Counted from the first letter of the stretch, positions 19,835 to 28,421 are shown. The stretch: DNA of 64,000 nt from Bacillus pumilus (GCF_003431975.1 NZ_CP027116.1:2232001-2296000), one strand, 5' to 3'. Numbers and translations: made by a program. Notes: generated by a model from the letters alone, not told the origin.

Positions 19835-20299
19835 TTAACGAAACGTTCGATTGAGATTCGCCATTTCAATGGCAGCTGCAGCCGATTCGCTGCCTTTATT
19901 TCCTGCTTTCGTACCGGCTCTTTCGATGGCTTGTTCAATGGATTCCGTTGTTAGTACACCAAAGATAATTGGTACCCCTGTTGACATAGCGCTTTGAGCA
20001 ATTCCTTTAGCAGCTTCATTACAAACGTAATCATAGTGAGTTGTTGCGCCACGGATCACGGTTCCAAGTGTAATGACGGCATCGTATTTATTTGTTTCAG
20101 CTAATTTTTTAGCCATGTACGGAATTTCAAAAGCACCCGGTACCCACACGACATCAATATCGTCACCGTTTGCTCCGTGTCTGAGCAAGGTATCTTCTGC
20201 TCCATCTAGCAGTTTACTTGTAATAAAATCATTAAATCTCGCTACGACGATTGCAAATTTTAGTCCTTCTGCTACTACATGCCCTTGTATTGTATTCAT
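19835..20299 (-). CDS. ribH: 6,7-dimethyl-8-ribityllumazine synthase
   Basis: Lumazine synthase (154 residues) condenses 5-amino-6-ribitylamino-uracil with dihydroxybutanone phosphate. Signatures: [53 protein letters not shown] (catalytic His near 88) and [24 protein letters not shown]. It would form the 60-subunit capsid around RibE trimers as in B. subtilis. It begins 26 nt after the truncated ribB gene. Confidence 0.96.
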   Translation of the reverse strand: MNTIQGHVVAEGLKFAIVVARFNDFITSKLLDGAEDTLLRHGANGDDIDVVWVPGAFEIPYMAKKLAETNKYDAVITLGTVIRGATTHYDYVCNEAAKGIAQSAMSTGVPIIFGVLTTESIEQAIERAGTKAGNKGSESAAAAIEMANLNRTFR

Positions 20300-20325
20300 A
20301 TGTTGATCATCCTTTTTTGTGATTT

Positions 20326-20952
20326 TTATTTTGTTTCAATAGTTGCTGTTCGGTCATTGTTTAAATACGTTTGCAATGCTTCTATTGTCAGCATCTTTAA
20401 ACCATGCTGTTTTTGAATTTCCTTTAATTCAGGGACGCGCGCCATGGAGCCATCCGCATTCATAATTTCACAGATGACTCCTGCTGGCTCTGAACCTGCC
20501 AGTTTCGCAAGATCAATCGCCGCCTCTGTATGTCCTGGTCTTTCTAGTACACCGCCCTCTTTTGCAATAAGCGGAAACACATGACCTGGGCGGGCAAATT
20601 CTTCTGGTGTTGCGTCTTTATTTAACATGGCCAGCATGGTCGTTGAACGCTCAAATGCACTAATACCAGTCGTCGTTGTCACATGATCGATACTCACTGT
20701 AAACGCTGTATGGTGCGCATCCGTATTTTGCTCTACCATTGGATGCAGGTTCAGTTGTTTAGCGATTGACTCATGAACCGGTGTACAAATGAGGCCTCTT
20801 CCATGTAAAGCCATGAAGTTAATGACTTCAGGCGTGGCATGCTCAGCAAGTGCCACAAAATCTCCTTCGTTTTCTCTGTCTTCATCATCCACTACGATAA
20901 TGATTTCTCCTAGTTTGAGAGCATTTACTGCTTCTTCTACTGAATGATACAT
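20326..20952 (-). CDS. ribB: 3,4-dihydroxy-2-butanone-4-phosphate synthase, RibB domain only
   Basis: A 208-residue monofunctional RibB. It has the acidic loop [31 protein letters not shown] and [13 protein letters not shown] that form the active site for ribulose-5-phosphate. B. subtilis and most bacilli carry a fused RibBA of about 400 residues; here the frame stops at the interdomain linker (after [13 protein letters not shown]) and ribH follows 26 nt later, so the GTP cyclohydrolase II half is absent with no visible remnant. AGGAGG precedes the ATG. Confidence 0.95.
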   Translation of the reverse strand: MYHSVEEAVNALKLGEIIIVVDDEDRENEGDFVALAEHATPEVINFMALHGRGLICTPVHESIAKQLNLHPMVEQNTDAHHTAFTVSIDHVTTTTGISAFERSTTMLAMLNKDATPEEFARPGHVFPLIAKEGGVLERPGHTEAAIDLAKLAGSEPAGVICEIMNADGSMARVPELKEIQKQHGLKMLTIEALQTYLNNDRTATIETK

Positions 20953-20963
20953 ACAATCGCCTC

Positions 20964-21614
20964 CTAGAATCCGTGCTCTTTTAAAAATGATGGGGTCAAT
21001 CGGGATGGCTGCTTTTCACCTTGTTCTTTTGTTAAAAAGCAGTAAATATATTTACCGATCATGTCACACTCTATATTCGCAATCTCTCCCATAGATTTAG
21101 TCGGGAAAATAGTTCCTTCAAGCGTATGAGGAATAATAGAGACTGTGACGTGTGAATCTCGCAAATCAAAAATGGTTAAGCTGACACCATCAATTGCGAT
21201 TGAACCCTTTTGCGTGAGCATGTCTGTGAGGGCCTTGTCCATCTCTAAATCATAGTAAATGGCATTACTTTTCTTTTCTATTCGGGTAATGACTGCCGTT
21301 CCGTCAACATGACCTGAGACAAAATGGCCGCCGAATCGTCCATTCGAGGACATGGCCCGTTCTAAATTCACTGGACTACCTGATGTCAGCTGATCTAGCG
21401 ATGTCGCTTTGACCGTCTCTGGCATTACATCTGCTGCGAACTGTGCTTTAGTATAGCTGGTAACTGTGAGACATACACCATTGATCGCAATGCTATCTCC
21501 AAGATGGACATCTTCGAGTACACGGCTACACTTAATGACAATTTCCATAGCATCCGCTGATTTTTTGCTTAATGACTGAACGGTGCCTACTTCTTCAATT
21601 ATCCCCGTAAACAT
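20964..21614 (-). CDS. ribE: Riboflavin synthase alpha subunit
   Basis: Riboflavin synthase (216 residues), built from two tandem lumazine-binding barrels of about 95 residues: [12 protein letters not shown] ... [12 protein letters not shown] ... [10 protein letters not shown], then [12 protein letters not shown] ... [12 protein letters not shown]. It dismutates two lumazines to riboflavin. The ATG at 21614 follows GGGAGGAT. In B. subtilis ribD precedes it; here it is the first gene after the FMN riboswitch. Confidence 0.96.
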   Translation of the reverse strand: MFTGIIEEVGTVQSLSKKSADAMEIVIKCSRVLEDVHLGDSIAINGVCLTVTSYTKAQFAADVMPETVKATSLDQLTSGSPVNLERAMSSNGRFGGHFVSGHVDGTAVITRIEKKSNAIYYDLEMDKALTDMLTQKGSIAIDGVSLTIFDLRDSHVTVSIIPHTLEGTIFPTKSMGEIANIECDMIGKYIYCFLTKEQGEKQPSRLTPSFLKEHGF

Positions 21615-21654
21615 GTGATCCTCCCTTTCTTTTCATTTGTATTTCTCACTTTAT

Positions 21655-21715
21655 AAAAAAGCGATGTTAGGGACATGTGATCGATTGAACACCTTCGTCG
21701 CTTTTATGGTCCATA
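21655..21715 (-). other. Long leader hairpin upstream of ribE
   Basis: On the minus strand AAAAGCGA and TCGCTTTTTT form an 8-bp arm pair separated by about 40 nt with some internal pairing, ending in a T-run about 40 nt before the ribE start. It may be a second terminator or a scar where ribD was lost. Confidence 0.45.
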
Positions 21716-21778
21716 CAAGGTAGATGAGGGATCACCTAATAAACACTGCATGTGGTCTATGACACTACATGTACATAC

Positions 21779-21816
21779 AGAAAGCCCCGGAAAAAATTCC
21801 GGGGCTTTGGTTTTTT
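21779..21816 (-). terminator. Leader terminator hairpin of the rib operon
   Basis: Perfect AAAGCCCCGGAA/TTCCGGGGCTTT stem lying between the RFN aptamer and ribE. In the minus direction the T-run partly belongs to the stem; the plus side has a better T-run but there is no plus-strand gene to end. Confidence 0.7.
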
Positions 21817-21870
21817 GCATCAGAAATAAAACTATGATCAAGAAATATTTTTCGTTCATAGCTTTCTTTA

Positions 21871-22006
21871 TCCTTCTCCCATCCAGACTTTCACTGTCGG
21901 CTTCAGCTTTTCACTGAATCAACCGTTAATAAATTAACGGGTCACGGGCTGTAAAGCATTTGCTTTATTACCGTCGGTCGGGATTTTCACCCTGCCCCGA
22001 AGGATA
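21871..22006 (-). promoter_or_regulatory. FMN riboswitch (RFN element) of the rib operon
   Basis: Second full RFN element in the window: minus-strand blocks ATCCTTCGGGGCAGGGTG, CCCGACCGACGGTAAT, AGCCCGTGACCCG, TGAATCA..., AGCCGACAGTGAAAGTCTGG and GATGGGAGAAGGAT. It should shut off ribE-ribB-ribH transcription when FMN is abundant. Confidence 0.96.
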
Positions 22007-22035
22007 CAATCGATATTTAGCTGTCCTTAGGGGCT

Positions 22036-22064
22036 ATTATATCGATCCTTGTTGTCAAATGCAA
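22036..22064 (-). promoter_or_regulatory. Probable promoter of the rib operon
   Basis: Minus strand: TTGCAT (22064-22059), 17 nt, perfect TATAAT (22041-22036), about 30 nt before the RFN element. Confidence 0.6.
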
Positions 22065-22091
22065 CAATCAAGATTTCTTCATTGAATTCAC

Positions 22092-22122
22092 AAAAAAGCC
22101 TCCTTCTAGGAAAGGAGACTTT
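22092..22122 (-). terminator. Terminator of the small membrane protein gene
   Basis: Minus strand: AGTCTCCTTTC/GAAGGAGGCTT hairpin followed by six T, immediately after the stop codon at 22123. Confidence 0.85.
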
Positions 22123-22467
22123 TTAATTTACGACTTTTACTACTTTTATCAGTCCATCTATTCTTTTTTCATTACTAAAGTAGGCTTTAATACGATCGCC
22201 CTTCTTCAAATCGGCTACATCATCTTCGAATTTCTTTCCATTGAAAATGATTTTGGTGCCATTTTTTGCTTGACCGTAATATTCATTTCCATCAATCTTT
22301 GTAATGGTATATTCATAGATGGTGTAATCTTTATCATTGTTTGTTAAGCTTTCACCAATGGCTGTTGGCACATCTTCAATTTTTATGCCATTCATGTATA
22401 AATAACCTGCACCTAAACAAACCAGTAAAACAAATAAGATTGCGATCTTTAATTTAATTTTCCCCAT
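22123..22467 (-). CDS. Small membrane-anchored protein, unknown function
   Basis: A 114-residue protein with a membrane anchor near residues 6-25 (KIAILFVLLVCLGAGYLYMNG) and an extracytoplasmic part with the beta-rich pattern YTIYEYTITKIDGNEYYGQ and a KKGDRIKAYF stretch, which might be a small OB-like barrel. I do not recognise the family. The ATG at 22467 is preceded by GGAGGT at 7 nt; the ATG at 22491 lies upstream of that site. It is in the place where B. subtilis has sipS and ypuD-region genes. Confidence 0.7.
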   Translation of the reverse strand: MGKIKLKIAILFVLLVCLGAGYLYMNGIKIEDVPTAIGESLTNNDKDYTIYEYTITKIDGNEYYGQAKNGTKIIFNGKKFEDDVADLKKGDRIKAYFSNEKRIDGLIKVVKVVN

Positions 22468-22701
22468 ATTTAGAACCTCCATCATCTGCACTTCGCCTAT
22501 TTGTATGTTTTATTCCTTCTTTTAATGAAATAAAACCAAAAAAGCTGATTTTCATTAATGGTTACTTATATAACGATTCAAATGGACTTTTGGTTCCACC
22601 TTTTCATCATTACATATGATACGAATATGCGTTCTTTATTAAGGGGGTCTTTTTTCCTCTTTATCTGCTACCAGGGCGAACATGATAGACTAGCTTTTTG
22701 A

Positions 22702-22938
22702 TTATATTCTTTTCTCTAGTGCGAATAGATCTTCCTCTAACAATTGTGATCTCTGAACAGCGATGTTCCGGCTGTCACGAACCCCTTGATTATAATAGTA
22801 GCTTCCAAGATGTTTTGTGATAAATTCTAATATGTTGATGGCTGCTAATTCACCAATCTCTTCTTCTCGTTCTTCGGCAAAGTAACGCTGAATGGCAATC
22901 ATCATTTGATTTTTCTCTTCTTTTGTTAGTGGTTTCAA
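22702..22938 (-). CDS. DUF2164 family protein
   Basis: A 78-residue helical cytosolic protein. The phrase EEIGELAAINILEFITKHLGSYYYNQGVRD is the core of DUF2164, a family of unknown function found singly in many bacteria. It starts with TTG after AGGAGA. The gap 22468-22701 upstream of the neighbouring gene shows no other coding sequence. Confidence 0.8.
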   Translation of the reverse strand: MKPLTKEEKNQMMIAIQRYFAEEREEEIGELAAINILEFITKHLGSYYYNQGVRDSRNIAVQRSQLLEEDLFALEKRI

Positions 22939-23092
22939 AGTATCTCCTACTTTCTTTCAGCATGACTACACGCTTTTTTTGATTTGCACTGTTACCTATT
23001 TTTTGAGCTAAATATGGTGAAAGCTACGATGCGAATGTTTGTTCTCTTATCATATCACAAAAACGAGTTCTGTCCATAACACCATAAAAGAA

Positions 23093-23128
23093 AAAGCGTG
23101 TTTTGATAGCATGATCAAAATACGCTTT
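23093..23128 (-). terminator. Terminator of the tetR gene
   Basis: Minus strand: AAAGCGTATTTTGATC and GATCAAAACACGCTTT style arms with one or two mismatches, then TTTTCTTT, 30 nt after the tetR stop. Confidence 0.75.
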
Positions 23129-23159
23129 CCCTATATTGACTGTTTTCCACGTAGACTGT

Positions 23160-23741
23160 TTATTTCAAAATGGATAGTATCGTGGCTACAGAATCATCTA
23201 CAAATGAACGCTCTGGACGAGATTTCATGAGGACGGTAAGTCCAATGAAAGAAACGACCAGCGCCTGTGCTAGGGCTTTGGCATTCAGTCTGCTTTCGAG
23301 CTCACCCGAGCGAATACCTTGTACAATTTTTTCTTCAAAAATGACCGAAAGATACATCTGATGCTCTCTTGTAAGAATTTCAAATTTCTTTTCGTGGGGA
23401 GCAAGCTCCACTATTGTATTAATGCAGAAGCACCCCTTACTCAGCCCATCTCCATATTCCTCTTCTACTAATTCAGCAAATAATGTATGAAATGCTTCCT
23501 TTGTAGATAGATTGTTTTGAAGTTTTTTTCGTATATGAACTGCATGCCGATTTGTATATTTGCGTAATGCTGCTTCAAATAAGTCCTCTTTGTCTCCAAA
23601 CGCTGAGTATAAGCTCGGTCGCTGTATTCCCATTTTCGCCGTCAAATCCCTTAGTGTAGTGGCCTTATATCCCTTCTCCCAAAAAAGCAACATGGCCTCA
23701 TCTAACGCTTTTTCCTCATCAAATTCCCGTTGACGAACCAT
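23160..23741 (-). CDS. TetR-family transcriptional repressor
   Basis: A 193-residue TetR/AcrR regulator. The N-terminal DNA-binding domain (about 5-50) reads FDEEKALDEAMLLFWEKGYKATTLRDLTAKMGI..., with recognition helix RPSLYSAFGDKEDLFEAAL. The ligand domain contains a KGCFCINTIVELAP segment seen in the TetR_C group next to efflux pumps. It is divergent from the MFS gene and a near-copy of the MFS operator lies directly after its own promoter, so it probably represses both. The ATG at 23741 follows GAGGG. Confidence 0.88.
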   Translation of the reverse strand: MVRQREFDEEKALDEAMLLFWEKGYKATTLRDLTAKMGIQRPSLYSAFGDKEDLFEAALRKYTNRHAVHIRKKLQNNLSTKEAFHTLFAELVEEEYGDGLSKGCFCINTIVELAPHEKKFEILTREHQMYLSVIFEEKIVQGIRSGELESRLNAKALAQALVVSFIGLTVLMKSRPERSFVDDSVATILSILK

Positions 23742-23811
23742 TATCAATCCCTCATTTCAATCATAAAATCTTTTCAAAAATCAACCATTTTCTTATAAGA
23801 TATCACTTTTC

Positions 23812-23827
23812 TATACCAAACAGTATA
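23812..23827. promoter_or_regulatory. Operator 1, at the tetR transcription start
   Basis: TATACCAAACAGTATA matches operator 2 in 13 of 16 positions and lies a few bases downstream of the tetR -10 box. Confidence 0.6.
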
Positions 23828-23832
23828 TTATA

Positions 23833-23861
23833 ATTTTATTTTAATGGCGTCTCATTGTCAA
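23833..23861 (-). promoter_or_regulatory. Promoter of tetR
   Basis: Minus strand: perfect TTGACA (23861-23856), 17 nt, TAAAAT (23838-23833). Confidence 0.75.
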
Positions 23862-23907
23862 ATCGACTTCCTTCCTCAAGATTACTACACAGAAACTGAT
23901 CAATTTC

Positions 23908-23937
23908 TTGACTTTAAAAGGTTTCGTTGGTTATCCT
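23908..23937 (+). promoter_or_regulatory. Possible promoter of the MFS gene
   Basis: TTGACT at 23908-23913 and TATCCT at 23932-23937 are 18 nt apart. Operator 2 lies just downstream. TATACT at 23970-23975 inside the operator flank is an alternative -10 without a good -35. Confidence 0.4.
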
Positions 23938-23952
23938 TAACAGGAATCATTT

Positions 23953-23968
23953 TATACTGATCAGTATA
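23953..23968. promoter_or_regulatory. Operator 2, perfect 16-bp palindrome before the MFS gene
   Basis: TATACTGATCAGTATA is a perfect palindrome between the promoter and start of the efflux gene, the usual arrangement for a TetR-family repressor site. Confidence 0.75.
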
Positions 23969-24004
23969 TTATACTTAATAGTACAAAAGGAGATGATGAA
24001 ATGC

Positions 24005-25285
24005 ATGAAAAAAGAAAAAATGACCTCCGGTGAACACCCTGATCTGGAAACGACTCATCTACAAATAGGCACCAGATCTACGATGACTCGTTATATGGCA
24101 CTGCTGTTTGCGACAGCTTGCGGGATGGCAGTTGCAAACATATACTTTGCACAACCATTATTAGACTCCCTCGCCTCTGAGTTTGGTATTAGCTATTCAT
24201 CCATTGGCATCGTCATTACGATTACTCAGCTTTGTTATGCGCTGGGACTGCTACTGATCGTACCACTTGGTGATTTGTTCAATCAACGGCGTCTCATCAT
24301 TACTCAGATGCTAGTATCCGTGTTATCTCTCACTCTAGTCGGCATTGCCCCTACCGCCATCGTCCTGTTCATAGGACTTGCTGCGGTTGGACTGCTTGCA
24401 GTGGTCACTCAGGTACTCGTAGCATTCGCAGCGACATGGGCTGCCCCTGAAGAACGCGGACGTATCGTGGGCTTGGTCCAAAGTGGGATTGTGATTGGTA
24501 TTCTTCTCGCACGAACGTTTGCCGGTGTGCTAACCGATCTTGCTGGCTGGAGATCTGTCTATCTCGTTTCTGCCGTTATGATGCTCACCATAACTGGCGT
24601 GTTGTACCGGTATCTCCCGCGTGCTGGTAGCGAGAGAGCCTCAATATCCTATGTGAACCTACTCACTTCCATGTTTACATTGTTCAGACAAGAACGAATT
24701 CTACGTATCCGTGGAATACTAGGTTTTCTAATTTTTGTCGTGTTTGGTACGCTGTGGACTTCGCTCGTGCTGCCACTCAGCACCTCGCCATACAATCTTA
24801 CACATACGGCGATTGGTGCATTTGGTCTTGCTGGAGCTGCCGGAGCATTAGGTGCTACACGGGCTGGAAGCCTTGCTGATCGAGGCTTAGGACAATTAAC
24901 AACGTGCATAGCCCTTGTTCTATTACTCGTTTCATGGTTTTTTATCTTTTCCACTGAATATTCACTTATTTTATTAATCATCGGTATTATCATTCTTGAC
25001 CTCTCTGTGCAGGCAGTACATGTGACCAATCAGAGTATGATTTTCACAGTGCGGCCTGAAGCGAGAAGCCGGCTTACCGCTGCTTATATGATTTTTTACT
25101 CTATCGGCAGTGCGACCGGTTCCATTGTTTCAACCAGCATATACGCAAATGGTGGCTGGAGCGGGGTATGCCTATTTGGTGCCTCTATTAGCGCCTTAGC
25201 CCTTTTATATTGGATGATCACCTACCGCCTCACGGAACAAATAACCAGAAAATCAGATTTAAACATAAAAAAACACCGCAATTAA
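24005..25285 (+). CDS. MFS drug-type efflux transporter
   Basis: A major facilitator superfamily permease of about 426 residues with 12 predicted membrane helices. The loop between helices 2 and 3 reads VPLGDLFNQRRLIITQ, a variant of the GxLaDrxGrrxxl motif A, and helix 5 carries GRIVGLVQSGIVIGILLARTFAG, a motif C-like antiporter region. It is likely a proton-driven exporter of a toxic compound that the adjacent TetR protein senses. Start uncertain: ATG at 23996 and 24005 both follow AAAGGAG; 24005 is used. Confidence 0.88.
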   Translation: MKKEKMTSGEHPDLETTHLQIGTRSTMTRYMALLFATACGMAVANIYFAQPLLDSLASEFGISYSSIGIVITITQLCYALGLLLIVPLGDLFNQRRLIITQMLVSVLSLTLVGIAPTAIVLFIGLAAVGLLAVVTQVLVAFAATWAAPEERGRIVGLVQSGIVIGILLARTFAGVLTDLAGWRSVYLVSAVMMLTITGVLYRYLPRAGSERASISYVNLLTSMFTLFRQERILRIRGILGFLIFVVFGTLWTSLVLPLSTSPYNLTHTAIGAFGLAGAAGALGATRAGSLADRGLGQLTTCIALVLLLVSWFFIFSTEYSLILLIIGIIILDLSVQAVHVTNQSMIFTVRPEARSRLTAAYMIFYSIGSATGSIVSTSIYANGGWSGVCLFGASISALALLYWMITYRLTEQITRKSDLNIKKHRN

Positions 25286-25298
25286 GCGGTGTTTTGAA
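25268..25298. terminator. Bidirectional terminator between the MFS gene and ppiB
   Basis: AAAACACCGC-AATTAA-GCGGTGTTTT stem overlapping the stop codon of the MFS gene, with A/T tails on both sides. Confidence 0.88.
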
Positions 25299-25736
25299 TT
25301 AAGCATCGACAACTTCGACTTTTTCCATCCCTTGGCCTTGTTCCATGTCAAGAACAGCCTCGATACCAGATGTTACTTTACCAAAAACAGTGTGAACACC
25401 GTTTAAGTGCGGCTGCGGGTCATGTACGATAAAGAATTGGCTGCCGCCTGTGTCTTTACCAGCATGCGCCATTGATAATGAACCTCTTTCGTGTTGATGT
25501 GGGTTTCCTTCTGTTTCACATTTAATTGTGTAACCAGGACCACCAGTTCCATTACCATTTGGATCGCCGCCTTGGCTTACGAAACCAGGGATTACACGGT
25601 GGAATTTCAATCCATCATAGAAGCCTTCATTCGCTAATTTCTCAAAGTTTGCTACTGTACCTGGAGCAGCCTCTGGGTAAAGTTCAAACTCAATTTTCTT
25701 TCCATTCGTTAGTTGTATGTATCCTTTTTTCGCCAT
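25299..25736 (-). CDS. ppiB: Peptidyl-prolyl cis-trans isomerase B (cyclophilin)
   Basis: A single cyclophilin domain of 145 residues, cytosolic. Active-site features are [25 protein letters not shown] (Arg of FHRVI), the [11 protein letters not shown] segment and [12 protein letters not shown]. It speeds prolyl bond isomerisation during folding. Position next to ypuA and lysA matches B. subtilis. The ATG follows AAAGGAGAATG. Confidence 0.96.
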   Translation of the reverse strand: MAKKGYIQLTNGKKIEFELYPEAAPGTVANFEKLANEGFYDGLKFHRVIPGFVSQGGDPNGNGTGGPGYTIKCETEGNPHQHERGSLSMAHAGKDTGGSQFFIVHDPQPHLNGVHTVFGKVTSGIEAVLDMEQGQGMEKVEVVDA

Positions 25737-25944
25737 TTTTCACATTCTCCTTTCAGGTTAAACAACGCTCATTATAGCACATTTTCGGTGATGTTAAACA
25801 TCCCCTGCTCTTCAAATGTTATTTACCTCTTCACTTATGATTGATAAAATAGGAATGCTTAATTCTTTTTTCCTCATAAAATGATACTTGACTGAGCAAC
25901 GTGACTTTATTTATTGGAAATGGAAAACATCTAAAAAAGAAAAT

Positions 25945-25971
25945 TGAAACGTCAAGCTGATTTGTTACGTC
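25945..25971 (+). promoter_or_regulatory. ECF-type promoter of ypuA (sigma-M/W/X class)
   Basis: TGAAAC at 25945-25950, 17 nt, then CGTC at 25968-25971, a clean match to the shared ECF consensus of B. subtilis. The remainder of the 25737-26057 gap holds no gene. Confidence 0.82.
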
Positions 25972-26057
25972 TATATGATGGAGTGCACTTCTTTACGTGT
26001 ACTCAAAAGATGAGTTTCTCTTGAAAGAGGAACGCTTTCGACTTGAAGGAGGTCAAC

Positions 26058-26942
26058 ATGTTTAAAAAAACAATGCTTGGTATGATGGCAGCGCTCCTTT
26101 TCTTAATTGGTGCGCCAAAAGTCAGCTTAGCGGATGCAGCTGTCGGCGATGTCATCGTCACACTTGGGCAAGACTTAACTCCGGCTGATCGCCAGAAGGT
26201 GCTTGACGAGTTGAATCCACCTGAAAATGCGACAAAAATTGAAGTAACCAATAAAGAAGAGCATGAATATTTAGGAAAGTATATCCCTCGTTCTTCTATC
26301 GGAACGAGAGCATTATCATCTTCATCTATCACCATTGAAAAATCGGGTACCGGTTTGACTGTTGATACACACAACATCAAGACCATTACAGATGAGATGT
26401 ATTTAAATGCTTTAATGACAGCTGGTGTTAAGGATGCCAAGGTTGTCGTGACTGCGCCATTTGAGGTTTCTGGTACAGCTGCACTGACAGGTCTTTTAAA
26501 AGCCTATGAAGTGTCAAGCGACAAAGCGATTCCAGAAGATGTGAAGCAGGTTGCAAACGAAGAGCTTGTGACAACTTCTAAATTGGGTGACTCCATCGGG
26601 AAAGACAATGCTTCTGCCCTTATTGCAAAAATCAAAGATGACATTGCAAAAAATGGTGTCCCTAAAACAACAAAAGAAGTAGAAGAGAAAGTGGATCAGG
26701 CTGCTTCTGATTTAAACTTAAATCTTACACAGGAGCAAAAAGATCAACTTGTCTCGCTATTTGATAAAATGAAGAACATCAATATCGATTGGAACCAAGT
26801 CGGTTCTCAAATCGATAAAGCAAAAGACAAGATTACAAAATTCATAGAATCAGATGAAGGGAAAAACCTTCTTCAAAAGATTTGGGATTTCTTTGTCTCC
26901 ATTTGGAACGCGATCGTCTCTGTATTTACTGGAGGAAAATAA
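26058..26942 (+). CDS. ypuA: DUF1002 secreted protein YpuA
   Basis: A 294-residue exported protein: signal peptide 1-26 (MFKKTMLGMMAALLFLIGAP...), then a DUF1002 domain with VGDVIVTLGQDLTPADRQKVLDE and GTALSS-type turn, and a C-terminal helical region ending in a hydrophobic Trp-rich tail (LLQKIWDFFVSIWNAIVSVF). Function is unknown. An ECF promoter upstream ties it to cell-envelope stress. The ATG at 26058 is used because AAGGAGG precedes it; a TTG at 26043 lies upstream of that site. Confidence 0.9.
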   Translation: MFKKTMLGMMAALLFLIGAPKVSLADAAVGDVIVTLGQDLTPADRQKVLDELNPPENATKIEVTNKEEHEYLGKYIPRSSIGTRALSSSSITIEKSGTGLTVDTHNIKTITDEMYLNALMTAGVKDAKVVVTAPFEVSGTAALTGLLKAYEVSSDKAIPEDVKQVANEELVTTSKLGDSIGKDNASALIAKIKDDIAKNGVPKTTKEVEEKVDQAASDLNLNLTQEQKDQLVSLFDKMKNINIDWNQVGSQIDKAKDKITKFIESDEGKNLLQKIWDFFVSIWNAIVSVFTGGK

Positions 26943-26949
26943 GTCATTA

Positions 26950-26982
26950 TAAAAAGCTGCCTGTACACCAGGCAGCTTTTTT
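26950..26982. terminator. Bidirectional terminator between ypuA and lysA
   Basis: AAAAAGCTGCCTG-TACAC-CAGGCAGCTTTTTT: long perfect stem with T-runs in both directions. Confidence 0.93.
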
Positions 26983-28312
26983 ACATGGATGATTTCACTT
27001 TTGATTGATACGGTAAATCAAGTTTGACAATGTCCTCATATGTTTCACGCTCAACCACAAGCTGCGCTTCCCCGTCTTCTACAAACACAACAGCTGGGCG
27101 CGGGATACGGTTGTAGTTGTTTGACATACTGTAGCCGTAAGCTCCTGTACAAAAGACAGCTAATAAATCTCCTTGCGATAACTCTGGCAGATCAATATCC
27201 CAAATGAGCATATCTCCACTTTCACAGCATTTCCCTGCAATAGAAACTGTTTGGTCGTGTGTTTGGCTCATTTTGTTAGCACTTGCCGCTTCATATTTCG
27301 CTTGATATAAAGCTGGACGAATGTTGTCACTCATTCCGCCATCTATCGCAACATAATCACGAATGCCAGGTACATGTTTTGATGAGCCGATCGTATAAAG
27401 CGTTGTCCCTGCATCTCCTACAAGAGAACGGCCCGGCTCAATCCAAATTTCCGGCATATCGAACTCATAGCGGGCTACGTTTTCTTTTACAGCTTGGATA
27501 ATTTTCTCGACGTATTCTGTCGCAGGAAGTGGTTCATCTTCTTCTGTATAACGGATGCCAAAGCCTCCGCCTAAGTTTAACACGGTCGAAATAAATCCAA
27601 ATGATTCTCTCCATTCATCCAGCTTCAAAAAGATTTTATCTGCTGCAAGGACAAAACCAGCCGTATCAAAAATTTGTGAACCGATATGACAATGGACACC
27701 TAAAAGCTCGATCACTTCTGACCCAAGCACTTGTTTCACCGCTTCATCTGCTTGTCCATTGTGAAGATCAAAGCCAAATTTGGAATCCTCTTGGCCTGTT
27801 GTAATGTAATCATGTGTATGCGCTTCGACACCTGGCGTGATACGGAGCAGCACTTTCACCTGTTTGGACAGCTCTTGACCAAGCTCTTCAATCAGCTTCA
27901 TTTCGTAGAAGTTATCTACGACAATACAGCCGATTCCATGCTCTAACGCCATTTTCAATTCTTCTCTGCTTTTATTGTTGCCATGGAAATGAATTTTTTC
28001 GACCGGAAACCCGGCGCAAATAGCTGTGTGAAGCTCCCCGCCTGATACAACATCAAGAGATAGTCCTTCTTCTTTGGCAAGCTGAAACATCGCAATGGAG
28101 GAAAAGGCTTTACTCGCATACGCTACCTGAGCCTTTAACTCTTCTTCTATAAATGCTTTTTGAAAGCTTTTCGCACGCTCCCGTATTAAAGCCACATCAT
28201 ATACATAAAGTGGTGTCCCATACGTTTCAGCTAAAGAAACGGCATCAACACCACCAATTTCTAAATGACCGAGTTCATTTTGTCTGCAAGTGCCGTGTAA
28301 ATACAATGTCAT
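26981..28312 (-). CDS. lysA: Diaminopimelate decarboxylase
   Basis: A fold-type III PLP enzyme of 443 residues that decarboxylates meso-diaminopimelate to L-lysine. The Schiff-base lysine lies in QVAYASKAFSS (about residue 68), the glycine-rich phosphate loop in LNLGGGFGIRY, EPGRSLVGDAG and the catalytic Cys/Asp region AGKCCESGD. Depletion of diaminopimelate competes with cortex synthesis, but here the gene simply precedes the spoVA operon end-to-end. Confidence 0.96.
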   Translation of the reverse strand: MTLYLHGTCRQNELGHLEIGGVDAVSLAETYGTPLYVYDVALIRERAKSFQKAFIEEELKAQVAYASKAFSSIAMFQLAKEEGLSLDVVSGGELHTAICAGFPVEKIHFHGNNKSREELKMALEHGIGCIVVDNFYEMKLIEELGQELSKQVKVLLRITPGVEAHTHDYITTGQEDSKFGFDLHNGQADEAVKQVLGSEVIELLGVHCHIGSQIFDTAGFVLAADKIFLKLDEWRESFGFISTVLNLGGGFGIRYTEEDEPLPATEYVEKIIQAVKENVARYEFDMPEIWIEPGRSLVGDAGTTLYTIGSSKHVPGIRDYVAIDGGMSDNIRPALYQAKYEAASANKMSQTHDQTVSIAGKCCESGDMLIWDIDLPELSQGDLLAVFCTGAYGYSMSNNYNRIPRPAVVFVEDGEAQLVVERETYEDIVKLDLPYQSKVKSSM

Positions 28313-28336
28313 TCCCTCTTTCTCCGCCTCGGCTGA

Positions 28337-28366
28337 AAAAAGACAGCTGCGTGAGCTGCCTTTTGC
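28337..28366 (-). terminator. Terminator of the spoVA operon
   Basis: Minus strand: AAAGGCAGCT-CACGC-AGCTGTCTTTTTT hairpin about 55 nt beyond spoVAF and just before the lysA start. Confidence 0.75.
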
Positions 28367-28421
28367 CGTTTCTCAAAGTTAAAAATACAATATCACAATC
28401 TTCAGCCACTTTCAATGAGCG

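Noticed and set aside
21779..21816. Plus-strand terminator serving an unknown RNA
   Set aside because: There is a good plus-strand T-run but no promoter or gene upstream on that strand; treated as the rib leader hairpin.
26003..26440. 145-codon open frame opposite ypuA
   Set aside because: Antisense shadow; the plus-strand gene has promoter, ribosome-binding site and signal peptide.
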